Positions 12,550 to 24,959 are shown, numbered from the stretch's first letter. The stretch is 64,000 nt of DNA from Argentina anserina (GCF_933775445.1 NC_065872.1:24304001-24368000); one strand, 5' to 3'. Translations and numbers: made by a program. Notes: generated by a model not told the origin, from the sequence alone.

Positions 12550-13221
12550 CAATGCACTAATTAGCTTAACATTCTTCTTTTCGGTAACTCTTTTCGAATT
12601 ATGACCAGGTAAGTGTAGGCGTGGCTTTGGTAGGGTGAGGCCACTTAGTACACGGCACAACGCCCGGGATAAAATCCCTATCCACTTACCTAGACATCAT
12701 AATTCTACTAAGGTGCGCCTATTTAGAAGAGCGATAAACAAATATGTTACAAAAAAATCCAAATCCGATTCACTTAGTAAAATAGAAGAGGAATTCCATC
12801 CTTGGGTGTTGTTTACCACTCAACTTTTTGATGAAGAGTGATTAAACTCGACGGTACAAGGATAAAGCCCCTAATCCAATTTACTTTGAAATTTACAAGT
12901 TCCAATCAACCTCTAATTCTAAAGAAAGTGAGTACCTTATAATTAAATTTACAAATTTTAATCAACTAGAATGTGAGCTTGCACAAGTAATAAGTAAATA
13001 ATAATTAGGCAAGATTACTTTTCCATTTTAAACATGCATGCAATTTATTTTCTTCTTACCACAACTACCATTCCACTTATCAAAATTACTTGTGTTAACT
13101 TCAAAAATAAATAAGATATTTACAAAAATTAAACATAAACAAAATAAACAAAAAGTAAACTAGAAAAAAAAAAGGTTCTCTAGTCCCCTAGAAACCTAAT
13201 AGGAATTAAGTTTTACCTCAG

Positions 13222-13239
13222 TCCCCGGCAACGGCGCCA
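13222..13239 (-). promoter_or_regulatory. Primer binding site, tRNA-Asp type
   Basis: Minus strand reads TGGCGCCGTTGCCGGGGA, the primer site known from Athila elements and attributed to tRNA-Asp. It begins six bases inside the LTR end at 13246, as expected for first-strand priming. Confidence 0.9.
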
Positions 13240-13245
13240 AAAACT

Positions 13246-15215
13246 TGTTGGTTGAATCACTTAAGTATAATTATGTGTATTTATGTGTGAAACTACATAC
13301 TCCCAAGTATAGGAGGTCAAGTTTTAGTAAGGGAAAGTGTAGAGTATCGTACCCAAGGGATTGGGGGAAACTCAACTCTAACTACATTTTCGCAATAAAA
13401 ACTAGAAAAACATGCATTCTAACTTTTTACAAGTTCACAACCTTAGCCCTTTGGAAGCTAAGAATCATGGAGATGGTATTAACAAGTGGTAGTGAATCGA
13501 CTTGGTTGATTTTAGAATTAAGCTAAGCAAACTAATTCTTGCACTAAAACAACAAAGAAAGGTAAATGTAGAGATAGAATCAAAAGAGGAGTAGAGACTT
13601 AGGCATTGCAACTAGCCTTACTCATGCACAAATGTAACTCAAGATTAATGCATAACATGTTTGACCAACTTCCCCCTAGTGCTTTGGTGAAGCTACCAAG
13701 AAACCAACTAATCATGCAATTTAACAAAGTCTTTTGGAGCCAAATTAAATCACAAAACCTTAGTCCCAATTATATTACCTTATAATACAAGTGGGCTATG
13801 TACCACAAGCATAACACCCCCTTAGAGTAATTACACTCATGGCACAAGCATTAAGTTCATGGAAAAAAATTCAAGCAACTTAATATTTCCCGTAAGAAAC
13901 ACTAAGTCACCACCTAAAGGCTACCCATGCTCACGGATTCAAGAAGTTGTCAAGTTCAAGTTCCTATTCATTAATTACCTAAACATGTTTCTAGGTGACA
14001 AAACTAGTAACACATTTAGTAAGCATTTTAAGTGTAGAAGCCCATAGATTCAACATGCATCAACATCAAGTAAAAGTAAAATGAATTCATTAGCACATGA
14101 GTTTGGTTAGGGCTAGCCTAGCCTCAAATCCAACTACTCACAACCCATTAAATACAACAACCCTTGAAAATGAAATACATCAAAAGAGAAGTAGAGTAAA
14201 GAGAGAAGAGATTACCAAGGGTTTGGTACAAATGATACCAAACCGTACCTCTAAAGGTTTACTACCCACAAAGATGTAATAAGAAAGAAAATGCTTCTAA
14301 GTATGGTATTAATGGGTTCTAACAAAAGAAGAACTCCATGAACACCATACTGTATCCACACAATCTATGAACAAAGAACAAGGGTTGAGAAAGAGTATGA
14401 GTAGAGGATAAAGAGAGTGAAGTGACCCAAATCTATGAAACAAGTTTGTGATTGATTAAGGGTGTAAAGGATCTTTAGTTTTTGGTGAAAACTCAAGACA
14501 CTTTACATTTTTCTTTGCACAACTTGATATCTATGACTTAGGCCTAAGAAAACTATGTTAAAACTATGGAAAATATGAAGTTTTGATGGAGTTTTAGTGT
14601 GGTGAAGGAGAATGCACGAATTTGGGAAGAATGAGGGTATTTAAAGGCCTTAAGGTCACAAATGAATGGTGGAGATGTAAGGGGATGAATGGTTAGATAT
14701 GGTGGACAAATGTGGAAGCACAAATTGTGGATCTTGTTCTTGAAATGTTCTCCTTCATTTGTCTTCTTCTATTTTAAATTTAAATCCCCAATTCATGGAG
14801 CACAAATTGTGGATTTTGTTCTTGAAATTGTCTCTTTTATTTGTCTTCTTCTATTTTGATTTTAAATTGTAAATTAAAATTTACAATTCAAAATTCATCA
14901 ATATGCTTCATTGACTTATTGACTTTAACCACCACCATTTCCGGCAACCACCTTCTCATCGCCGGAGTTTAACCGGTATTTTCTGGCGTTGATTTTTATT
15001 TTCTTGTGAAATCTCTACATTTGCTCTTTTTGGCTTGAAACTTTCACCCGAATCCATAATGTGCGCTAAATTCACTCTTCTTGACGTGTTTCCGATCATT
15101 TACACATTTTCCTAGCATGAGTAGGAAACGTAAAAAGAAATAAATAAATATACAAAAATATAAAGAAAAAGAATAAGAATAAGGCAAACATTACTAGGTT
15201 AATATTAACCTAACA
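13246..15215 (-). repeat. Athila shared LTR (1970 bp)
   Basis: Same ends as the left LTR (TGTTGG...CTAACA on the plus strand). It serves as 5' LTR for the coding element to its left and as 3' LTR for the truncated internal segment to its right (15216-16388). Confidence 0.92.
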
Positions 15216-16388
15216 AACTACCTCACACTTAGACTTTGTTTGTCCTCAAGCAAATCAAAACTAAAGTAACACAACCAAACTAAATGGGTCACTTGCTTCC
15301 ATCTTGAATTCAACCAATTTGCTTTAAAGAACCATGATATCAATTGAGCATGATTAGAAACTAAATTTTCGAAATGCAAGGCTAATAAATGGATTTGGAA
15401 GGTCATGCTCAAGAAAGTATATATATGTGTATGGCATGTGTGTCATCTTAAAGTCATCCATATACGATTAACTTGGACTACATTGGTCTAACCATCAAAC
15501 TCACATGGATACACTCATTTTCACTCAAGTGTTTTTGGTTAGTGTTTACACTCAAAAGCAATTCAATGGACACACTTTTCATAGGCTTGTTCTTCAATCT
15601 TCTCTCCACATGATCATTACATGAGTTCTCTCGGATCACAAGGTCTTTTATTTTGGTTGTATAGGGCTTAAGGTGGGAGCTTAAGAAATAAAATGAAATA
15701 TATAACAAATTTTAAGCCTCATAGTAAGCAATTATCTTGTTGAGATCCCATAATACACTTTTCACAACTCTATGTGCTTTATAACTTCTTGATTCCACAA
15801 ACTCAAGTACAACTAGACTACTAAATTATTCTCCTCACTTTTTTTGGATTTTTTTTTGCAACAATGTTTTTTTTTGCTGGCACTAATTTTCGGTGACCCT
15901 AGTCCATATTTGATTTTGATTTATTCTTTTGATATTGTGAACATGTCTAGAGTCACCATTTTTCTTTTTCTTGGCTACACACAAGACTAATCTACCCCAC
16001 CTCACACTTATTCTTTTGAAATATCTCAAACTCATTTACAAGCACCAAACTAACAATAGGACTCACATTGCTTACGACTTGGCTTAGAGAGGATAGAAAA
16101 AAATGTTTAAGTTTAAGAATGGTAGACATTTATGGTGGTGAAGAAATGAAAAGGCTAACACAAAACTACATAGGCTCAAATTGGCTTACTAATAGAATTT
16201 TTTTTAAAGGATAAAAGCTATTTGGCCTTGGTGGATACTTAATGCCTTGGTCTTCCCCAATAACAACTCATGCCTTGATAAAATTCTTGAAAGATTTAAA
16301 GCAAGTTCTAGATTTCAAGCACAATGAATTGATCGCACAATGAAACAACTAGTGCATTAGAAACTTTTATGCACTCTCATCGGCTCAA
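15216..16388 (-). repeat. Second copy of the Athila internal 3' end
   Basis: Matches 4729-5900 almost base for base, including the purine-rich tract next to the LTR. Identity stops at 'cggctcaa' (16381-16388), where the sequence jumps into the partial LTR. It is the remnant of a second internal region whose other ~7.3 kb, including all coding sequence, is gone. Confidence 0.9.
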
Positions 16389-16406
16389 TATGCACCAATA
16401 TGCACC
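16387..16406. repeat. Duplicated 10-mer at the Athila deletion joint
   Basis: AATATGCACC occurs twice in tandem before AATATGCTTC of the partial LTR. Short templated repeats at a breakpoint are typical of end-joining repair. Confidence 0.6.
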
Positions 16407-16722
16407 AATATGCTTCATTGACTTATTGACTTTAACCACCACCATTTCCGGCAACCACCTTCTCATCGCCGGAGTTTAACCGGTATTTTCTGGCGTTGAC
16501 TTTTCTTTTCTTGTGAAATCTCTACATTTGCTCTTTTTGGCTTGAAACTTTCACCCGAATCCATAATGTGCGCTAAATTCACTCTTCTTGACGTGTTTCC
16601 GATCATTTGCACATTTTCCTAGCATGAGTAGGAAACGTAAAAAGAAATAAATAAATATACAAAAATATAACGCAAAAGAATAAGAATAAGGCAAACATTA
16701 CTAGGTTAATACTAACCTAACA
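16403..16722 (-). repeat. Partial Athila LTR (320 bp)
   Basis: Corresponds to about 4408-4728 of the left LTR and ends in the same CTAACA terminus. It is followed by the target duplication CCTGC. Confidence 0.9.
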
Positions 16723-16727
16723 CCTGC
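16723..16727. repeat. Right target-site duplication of the Athila insertion (CCTGC)
   Basis: Identical to 2759-2763. Confidence 0.85.
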
Positions 16728-17700
16728 TTCACTATGTAAATAATATATATTAGTATGTAAAACGTATTAAAAAACAAATATAGGAAATGAGGGTGTATTT
16801 TACTGCATATAATTTTTGTCAAATACTTAATATTGAGTTGATTAATATGATTCAAATAATTTTTAGTTAAAATTATTTACAATTTGATCAAAGAAGTTTA
16901 GATTTAGGTAACAAAAAAAATCGAAGAATATAAGTTTGCATGATATAAAAAAGTGATATAAAAAAATCAAGGAATAAAGGTTTAGTGAGTGAATAAGAGA
17001 TGTAATGAGAAATTAGTTCAAGTGTATGTGAATAATATAACTAAGGTTATTTTGAAAATTTCAAAGGATGTCTAATGAGTAAATTTTTGTTTTTAAAAAG
17101 TAAAGGGAAGGTGTATAAAATAGAGAGGTGTACTGAGCAAATTTGTAGGTTAGTAGCAACACCTATAAATTATTACTATATAGAGAGTTTTGTTGTTATT
17201 CCTAACTAAAGTTGGTAACTTTTTAAACTTGATATGTCATATATATTTATTTATTTTCCAAATTTAGTATAATGTGATGCGTAAAAGTAACCATAAAAGT
17301 TAAAAAATGGTAAACTTATATTATTACTTTCCTTAATTTTCAATACAAATTTTAATTACTATTTATTTTAGGCATTTGATCAATTATCTAGTGTTATATT
17401 TAAGTATTAATTAAGATTTTTTTATTCTATATATTTGTTGGGACCTAAAGGGAATCTAAAAAAATTATTATCTCATACATTTAACGAGGTTTCTAGTAAT
17501 ATACACTAATCCTGAGTTGAGGCCGGAAAATTATTATTTAATCGATGTGATTAATTTATTGAATATTTATGTATCGAAGTTAAAATATATTCTGAGTTCA
17601 ATTTAATGTTTTTGTGTCATAATTTAATATTACAATATGGGTACGTGAAATTTTCAAATAAGATACTTTTATATGTGTTCTTATGTGAGGCCACATTGGA
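16728..17700. other. AT-rich sequence, no gene seen
   Basis: The first four bases may finish the split copia LTR. The rest is about three-quarters A/T with many A and T runs, no frame worth calling on either strand and no terminal repeats that I could pair. Confidence 0.5.
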
Positions 17701-18264
17701 ATTGTTTGCCTTAAGCCACCAAAATGTTAGGACCGGTCTTGCCTCGTTTAAGTGGGTCCACCAAAAAGAGACATAGGTGTTTCGGCCGTCGCATCATACA
17801 TGTTGCTAGTAGAGTGGCAAAGATATTTCTCTCTAATTGTTTAAGACCAGACTATGGTCGGAGGGTTCCTAATGGTTGGGAATGCTGCTCTCGGGTGGTT
17901 CATGCTGCATTTTCCCCATATGTTTGGGTTCATATAGATCTGCAAAAGGTCGTGGAAATTGATCGCCGCCTGGATGGATCTAGTTTCATATAGAGACTTG
18001 AGCCTAGGAAGATCTGGCATGCAAGGTCAGCAGGTGGATGTTTCAGTGATGTGGCATGCCTTGAGCAAGGTCGGACCTGAGATATTGAGACCTGAGGCAA
18101 GTTTCATAAATGGTGCCCTCTTAAAGAAACTCCATTAATACCTAGGGTTTGCAATTCTTCTAAGATTATCCTTAGATCTCAGACTTTTTTGTTTTATCGC
18201 GGACAACTTTATTAGACCTAACATATACGATGATATTACAAACTTCATAGGGTTGTTCATTGAA

Positions 18265-18341
<77 letters not shown>

Positions 18342-18962
18342 ACCTGAGGTGGTTGCCTCTTAGGCCTCCCCTCAGGTCCGAGCGTGGCCTTGAGGGTGGT
18401 TGGGTTGTAGTTCTGGTAAGGTTGGGAGTGGTTCATCGGTACGACAAATCTTCATGGACATGTGTTATGTTGGGTCGGTCCTACCCTGTTGAGCATTAGT
18501 TGGTGGGCTTTGTCTATCTTTACTTGGTCTTATAATTGTTGTTTTGTTGCAGTTTATTTGTTAGTTATTATAATAAGTCACTGATATAGGTTGGTAGAGA
18601 AATATGAATTTGGTGTCGGTATATGCACCTTGTGTGGCATATTTGCTCTAGGTTGGTTTCGAGTTCTTTGCTTACGCAAACTGTCGCAACTATCTAGTAG
18701 TGATGAATTGTTTGTTTTAGGTCGGAGACGAGTTCCTTACTTCATCAAATGGTCATTGCACTCGTTTGACATTTAGAATATGCACTCATGTTACATGTCA
18801 ACTGTATTTTCTGCTATGTCACCGCTTTTTCGAAACAAATAAAGTCGTTATTGAAATAGTACTCTTTTCACAAGGAAAAGACTAGTATAGATATATTTTC
18901 CTACATCACGCGTGCAGTATGGCTAGTACAACTATAAAACAGGAAACCAATAGCTCATAAAA
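17701..18962. other. Unassigned sequence around a TC microsatellite
   Basis: Higher GC than its surroundings. A 89-codon open frame at 17724-17993 (+) has no domain I recognise. The part after the microsatellite (18341-18776) also has short open frames without recognisable motifs. An AATAAA at 18837-18842 sits before an A-rich stretch and could mark an old transcript or LINE end, but there is no further support. Confidence 0.3.
18268..18340. repeat. (TC)n microsatellite, 73 bp
   Basis: Uninterrupted TC dinucleotide run. A plus-strand frame through it reads as Ser-Leu repeats and is not a gene. Confidence 0.98.
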
Positions 18963-20287
18963 GTGGCATCATTGCTTCGTAATAACCCATTCTCCCTACG
19001 CTTATGCATGCAAATCTACGACTACACACGTACTTTTCGATTTTGTTACTATATATTCTATGACTATGCAGAACTTAAACCACTTACGGTTATGCTGCAT
19101 ATTAGCATATATAAGTATGTAAATATATATATTTTTTTGAAATGGGGATACATACGTATATTATATATAACAAAAACATGAACGTCCATCTCATCAAACA
19201 TAAGAAACCTCTAAACATGGTAATGAATCTTCTATAGAGGACATTGTAATGTCGAAACAGCATCTAAATTAAGTAAAGGGGGAAAACAGCTGGGTGCGTT
19301 GGTGCATGGGAACCCATTGTTTGTGGCTTTGCTTAGACAAGATCGAATAAATTATATAATCAGATATTCTTGACTTGAGTTTGAGTCTAGATATTCCCAT
19401 TCCCATATTCCACAAACTAGAGAATCTTGAATGATTTGCCCCCACAACCACTTTAATTTCTACAAAGAATCGAATATCATTCCGTGGTCATTTCTCACTT
19501 TCTGTTAATTTCAGCCTATAGCATCAAATCGACCCATAGTTATACGAATTCGGGTGGGCAAAACAATATATATCGATCAAAGCCAATGATATCAAATGTC
19601 TACGCGTGCGTGTGCTTGATATAGTTATGATATTGACTAGAAACCCTAGCCAACTGGCCAGTAAACGTATATATAGATTCTCATTTCAGTCATTTGTAAT
19701 GACTTCCGATCCTCTTCATCAATATGAAATTCCACAATACGGAAATGAAAGTACAACAATGAACGTCTTTCTTTACTTACAATGCTGTATTCTAAAGCAA
19801 CGAAGTAGTTTGATTCTCGCCCAAAGTTGATTGGGAGAGGTAAACATAAAAAGAAAGGGAATAAAAAACAACGGAAGATTCCCAGCTTGGCTTGTAGCTG
19901 ATCATAAATAACATATAGGAATTCAAAGAATATAATAGGTGTAAAGAAAACAATGGGACGATATTGTAATATATAAATAATAAATTAAATTACGAAATAA
20001 ACATAAATCAGAAAATAACTATATGGGAACAAAATTTTAAGATTAAGAAAACTGGAAATGATAACTCAACTAATACCAAATGAATAGAAGGAAAAGTCGA
20101 GTCGTGTATGATACCACACTATCCTTAAGACAATTACGCCGCATCTACTGGTGCAAGGACTCAATAGCGCTAGTCTCCTAGGATACAACGACTTGCAAAT
20201 CCTTGAAGCTGCACTACTACAAGAATTTCAACGAACTGGAATGAACCATTTCTATCACCAGAACAAGAGAACTAAAAATGAAACTTT

Positions 20288-20319
<32 letters not shown>

Positions 20320-20460
20320 GTTTTAGAGAGATGTTCTCTAATTGAATATGTTTCAAATTGTGTTTTTGTATGAAGAAATATGTCGCTATTTATAAAATGG
20401 AAATCTGATCACTAAATGAATTGTCAAGAATTCATAAATGAATTTATTATCATAAGTTCT
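18963..20460. other. Non-coding AT-rich stretch
   Basis: Only short fortuitous frames. No repeats with pairable ends apart from the GA run at 20288-20316. I see no gene. Confidence 0.45.
20288..20316. repeat. (GA)n microsatellite
   Basis: Continuous GA run of 29 bases. Confidence 0.95.
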
Positions 20461-20580
20461 GACAGTTATGTAATGAATTTTCATATGTTACGACCATTAC
20501 AACGGTTACGTAATGAATTTTCATACGTTACGACCGTTACCTCAATGAATTTCATTTCATACGTTACGACTGTTACACAA
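20461..20580. repeat. Short tandem repeats of a ~45-bp unit
   Basis: About two and a half copies of a unit containing GTAATGAATTTTCATA and CGTTACGAC, with small length differences. AT-rich and non-coding. Confidence 0.6.
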
Positions 20581-20966
20581 TAAATTTGATGGTTACAGAA
20601 TTCAATCTCATTAAATCTGTTATTACATAATTTAATCGTATTGAATCTGACGTTACAAAATCAAAGTGGTTAAGTCGTCACACATTCTAGAATTCAAATA
20701 GTTTTCACGTTTACAGTGACAATTTCTTATTCACAGCATAACCAATTTAACCAGATAAATATACGTTTTGTAGCTCTTAATACCATATAATACAAGTTCA
20801 TATTTATCATTACAATTTTAAGTACGTCCACTCAAATTCATTTAATTAAATTGGTTAAAAATAAATAGTGAAATTCACTATTTTTCATACATCATGTGCA
20901 TGTCTAGGCAAGATAATCCAAATTCCAAAAGATATGTTTTTGGTCCTGCTGTAATTAATGTTTTCT

Positions 20967-21180
20967 TGTTGCAACTAGGAAAAACTACTTTGTTAAAAGT
21001 CAAATATGACACGATTTGGCGAATGAATTTTCTAATATCTATTCATCACACACTTGAGGCTATATATAGAGAATACATTGTACTACAACTCTATGTACTA
21101 CGTACTACCATATACATAGTAGATAAGTACTAACTACATGATGTACATCCCTAAATTACATTCTATGACTCACGCTGACA
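20967..21180 (-). repeat. Putative short copia 3' LTR (214 bp)
   Basis: Lies directly downstream (minus strand) of the copia pol end. Minus-strand ends are TGTCAGCG and GCAACA. It holds a TATA motif (CTATATATAG, near 21060-21069). No second LTR is available to confirm the boundaries. Confidence 0.5.
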
Positions 21181-21204
21181 CTCACACTCAAGTTGGTGCC
21201 TACA

Positions 21205-23305
21205 CATCAACCATGCCCAACTTGTTAAGTGAGTCATAAAACACCTTTTTTGAAACTCTTTTAGTGAGTATATCTGCAAGCTGCTCTTCTGTATGGAAAA
21301 AAAGGAAGCTAATCATCTTTGCATCTAACTTCTCTTTTATGAAGTGACGATCCATCTCCACATGTTTAGTACATCATGTTGTACTAGATTTTGTGATATA
21401 TCAATTGCTGCTTTGTTGTCACAATACAATTGCATAACACTTTTCAACTTAACACCCAAATCACGTAACATATTTCTCAGCCATAATAATTCACGCACTC
21501 CATGAGCCATACCTCTATACTAAATCTCAGCACTCGACTGGGCCACTACGTTTTGCTTCTTACTCTTCCATGTGACCAAATTACCTCCCACAAAGCTAAA
21601 GTAACCTAATGTCGACAACCTGTCTGTAATATTTCTAGCCTAATTTGCATCTGTAAAACCACTAACCTCAAGAATGTTGTTGTGTTTAGAGAACATTACT
21701 CCTATCTCTGGAGCTGACTTTACGTACCTCAAAATTCTTACAACAACATCTATGTGACTCTCACTCGGATTATACATGAACTGGCTCACTACACTCACTG
21801 CATAAGCAATATCTGGTCTAGTATGAGTCAAATAGATGAAGCGCCCAACTAGCCTCAGATAGCGAGCTCGATCAATCGGTGTCTGGTCTAGATACTCTAC
21901 TAGATGATGGTTTTGCTCAATAGGCGTGCAATCTAACATACCTATCTCTGTCAAAAAATCAAGTATCTACTTCCTCTAACACAAGTAGATCCCGTCTCTC
22001 CCTCTTGCTACCTTAATCCCTAAGAAATACTTGAGATCACCCAAGTCCTTCATCTCAAACTCAGTAGACAACTGTCTATGCAGCCGATCCATCTCTACAT
22101 TATCATTGTCATTAATCACCATATCATCAACATATATAATCAAAGCTATTACATTCCCTTGTGGGTGCTTCAGAAACAGGGTATGATCTGAATTACTCTG
22201 TTTGTAACCAATCATCCATATGAACTGTGAGAATCTCCCAAACCAGGCACGAGGTAACTATTTGGGACCATATAGAAACTTTCTCAATTTTCACACAAAA
22301 TCACTAGAAGAGTTAGTTACGTACCCTGGAGGAAGACTCATATACACCTTTTCAGCTAACTCTCTATGAAGAAATGCACTCTTGACATCAAATTGTCTGA
22401 GTGGCCAATTCAAACTAGCAGCAAATGAAAGAAGAACTCAGATAGTGTTCATCTTTGCAACAGGAGCAAAAGTCTCATTATAATCTATACCATATGTCTG
22501 AGTAAACCCCTTCACAACAAGGCGTGCTTTATACCAGCTTATTGATCCATCCGCATTATGCTTCACAGTAAACACCCAATGATACCCTATAGCCTTCTTG
22601 CCATGTGTAGGAGGCACAAGTTCCCAAGTATCATTTTTCTGCAATGCCTCCATCTCTTCCTCCATTGCTTTTCTGCACTTTGGATCCCCTAATGCATCCT
22701 GAACTTTGTTAGGTATTGATATAGCAGATATTTGATTTACAAAAGATTTATATGACTTTGATAATCTTGTAGTGGACATATAGTTGGCTACTGGATATTT
22801 TGATTTGGCATGTAAACTAGGTTCATATATTTTGGGGGTTGGCCTCTAGTACACCTGTTTGGTAACACATATTACCCACTATCGGACTCACTACTAGTAC
22901 CAGTGGATAGACATACCTCAGATGAGTGATCTTCTGCACCAGGAAGTTGTTGGTCAGGGGTATGAGCAATGGCGGGGGCAGATGTGCTCTCAACTAAGTC
23001 TTTCTAGAACCTGGGTGTATGATGCTTCTACTTCTGATACTATTGGATCTTCGAAATATGAATGACTTGCTCGCGCAGGTGCTGGAATATGGTTATCTGA
23101 AGCTTGTACCACTAAATGAGTATCTGCTATTGTCGGTACCTGGTTAGCTGAAGTTTCTACCTCAGAATGAGCTTCTACTAATGGAGTTAAAGTCTCTCCG
23201 ACAATAACTTCTTCTGATTTCTTCTCCTCACCATGATACAACTCTTCGAAATTGAATGCTCCCCCTGAAGAGCTGTATCAGAAGAGGTAAAATAACTCAT
23301 GTCTT
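21205..23305 (-). pseudogene. Ty1/copia pol: linker, reverse transcriptase, RNase H
   Basis: Minus-strand translation gives the integrase-RT linker (near 22990-23300), then RT ([40 protein letters not shown]), the catalytic box YVDDM in LIIYVDDMVI, FLGIKVARG, then RNase H motifs (LVGRFIYLTHTRPDIAYAV, later YCDNKAAIDIS). The protein would end around 21205. Several stops interrupt it (near 22437, 22260 and 21975) and there is a frameshift in RNase H. Integrase and gag are missing: the sequence switches at about 23305 to a gypsy element on the other strand. The family differs from the copia copies at 1 and 42786. Confidence 0.85.
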
Positions 23306-23310
23306 CACAA

Positions 23311-24959
23311 AAGTAACAATCAGGCAGAATATGAGGCCATCATCATTGGCTTGGAGTTGTTGTTGATCTGGAGGTCACCGAGGTAGAGGTATTAAGTGAT
23401 TCCCTCATAGTTATTAACCAGCTCAAGGGGGTCTACAAGTGCAACAACTTTACACTACTTTCTTTTTGGGAACGAGCATCGGAATTGTTAGACCAATTTG
23501 CAGACGTGGTGCTTGATTATATTCCTCCCGAACGAAATTTCGCTGCCAATGAATTAGCATAGTTGACTACTGGCATTCGCCTGGCAGATGGCGTTCGTGA
23601 AAGAATTTTGAAGGTTCAGAGACGCACATTACCTTCATTTATGGCAAGGAAAGAGGTTAACGATGAATGGTTGGTGGCTACTGTTGATACTATTGATGAG
23701 GATTGGCGGCAGCCAATCATCCAGTACCTTACTGATCCTTCTGAACCAGTGGACAAGAGGGTTAGATATTTCGCTACTAACTACATCCTTCGAGGCGATG
23801 AGCTATTGCGCAGGGCAGAAGATGGTTTGTACCTGCGATGCATCTATGGAGCTGAGGCTAAGAGGTGCTTGCGAGAGGTTCACTGTGGCAATTGTGGTTC
23901 TCACCAAGCCGGTCCAAAGATGCGGTGGCTCATTCGCCGATATGGTTTTTATTGGCCTACCATGCTCAAAGACTGCATCAGCTTCGCACAGGGTTGCATC
24001 GAATGTCAAATGCATGGGCCAGTCCAGCATGTGCCTGACGTTCCTCTGCAACCAATCATTAAATCTTGGCCGGGTCGCGGCTGGGCTTTAGACTTTATTG
24101 GGGAGATTCATCCCAATTCTTCCTTACAGCACAAGCACATTCTCTTGGCTACAGATTTCTTCACCAAATGGGTCGAGGCCATACCACTCAAGACGACGTC
24201 TTCAGAGGTGATCACAGACTTCATCTTCAAATATATTATCACCAGGTATGGTATTCCAGAATATTTGGTTGCAGACAGGGGGGCAGGTTTCATGGGTATG
24301 GGATAAAGTTTCTGCATTCCAGTCCTTATTATGCCCAAGCGAATGGCCAGGCAAAAGCGAGCAACCGCGTCATTCTGTCTATACTCAAGCGAATGTTGGA
24401 TGCAAATCCGCAATCGTGGCACACAGAGTTGGATCACACATTATGGGCTTATAGAACTTCCAAGCGTACTCCAACTGGTACTACCCCCTATGCGTTGATG
24501 TATGGCCATGATGCGGTCTTTTTTATGGAAATTAATGTTCAATCGCTGCGGGTTCGCGAACAACACCGGTTGATTGGGGAGGACTATGTTCAAGCTATGT
24601 TTCAAGAACATGAGGACTTGGACTTTCGCCGGATGGAAGCTCTTGATAGCCTGATTACCGAAAAGAAAAAGATAGCACGACTTTATGACAAACGCACGCG
24701 GGGACGCAGCTTTGGAGTTGGGGACTTAGTTTGGAAAGCTTGTTTGCCTTTTGGTGAACGAGTTGATGGTCGCGGTAAATGGTCTGCTAAATGGGAAGGT
24801 CCTTATGTGATTGATCGAGTAATGGGCAAAGGCGCCTACTACCTTCGCGACATTGACGGGAATGCTCATAGAAATCCCATGAATTGTCGCCATCTTAAAA
24901 AGTACTTTCCTAGTGTTTGGGAATATGACGATCCACCAACTGCGGTGCGAGCAACATAG
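23311..24959 (+). pseudogene. Tat-lineage Ty3/gypsy RNase H and integrase (element 1)
   Basis: Begins inside the second (archaeal-type) RNase H typical of Tat elements (NQAEYEAIIIGLELLL), then a TAG at 23560-23562. Integrase follows, with the zinc-binding segment (HCGNCGSH ... CIECQM), WALDFIGEI and VADRGAGF carrying two catalytic Asp. Near 24290 a small deletion and frameshift remove about ten residues. The third catalytic residue appears lost: where the family has Glu before A/S-x-N, this copy has QAKASN (Lys). The integrase tail (KWEGPYVIDRVMGKGAYYL) ends at 24956. The 5' portion (gag to RT) is missing at the junction with the copia remnant. Confidence 0.87.

Larger units (their letters stand above)
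12246..13245 (-). other. Athila 5' leader
   Basis: One kilobase between the primer binding site and the gag start, without a long frame. AT-rich, with a row of four short stem-loops at 12452-12549 (separate entry). A short GC-richer patch lies near 12600-12680. Long leaders are typical of Athila. Confidence 0.7.
2764..16722 (-). mobile_element. Athila-lineage Ty3/gypsy retrotransposon, collapsed tandem dimer
   Basis: On the minus strand the order is: partial LTR (16722-16403), 1173-bp copy of the internal 3' end (16388-15216), complete LTR (15215-13246), primer binding site, leader, gag, protease, RT, RNase H, integrase, 3' untranslated region, polypurine tract, complete LTR (4728-2764). One 5-bp target duplication (CCTGC) flanks the whole. 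Athila assignment rests on the tRNA-Asp type primer site, the gag sequence and the long ~1.97-kb LTRs. The two full LTRs differ at only a few percent of sites by eye. The coding region carries a few stops and frameshifts, and no env-like frame is visible. Confidence 0.9.

Noticed and set aside
6001..13000. Plus-strand frames over the Athila coding region (for example 7280-7534, 9016-9351, 11848-12183)
   Set aside because: They are antisense shadows of gag-pol: no recognisable motifs, while the minus strand has full domain sets.
17724..17993. Small host gene of 89 codons
   Set aside because: No motif, no splice context and no homologous feature I can name; listed only within the unassigned region.
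18260..18499. A plus-strand protein of Ser-Leu repeats
   Set aside because: It is a read-through of the TC microsatellite.
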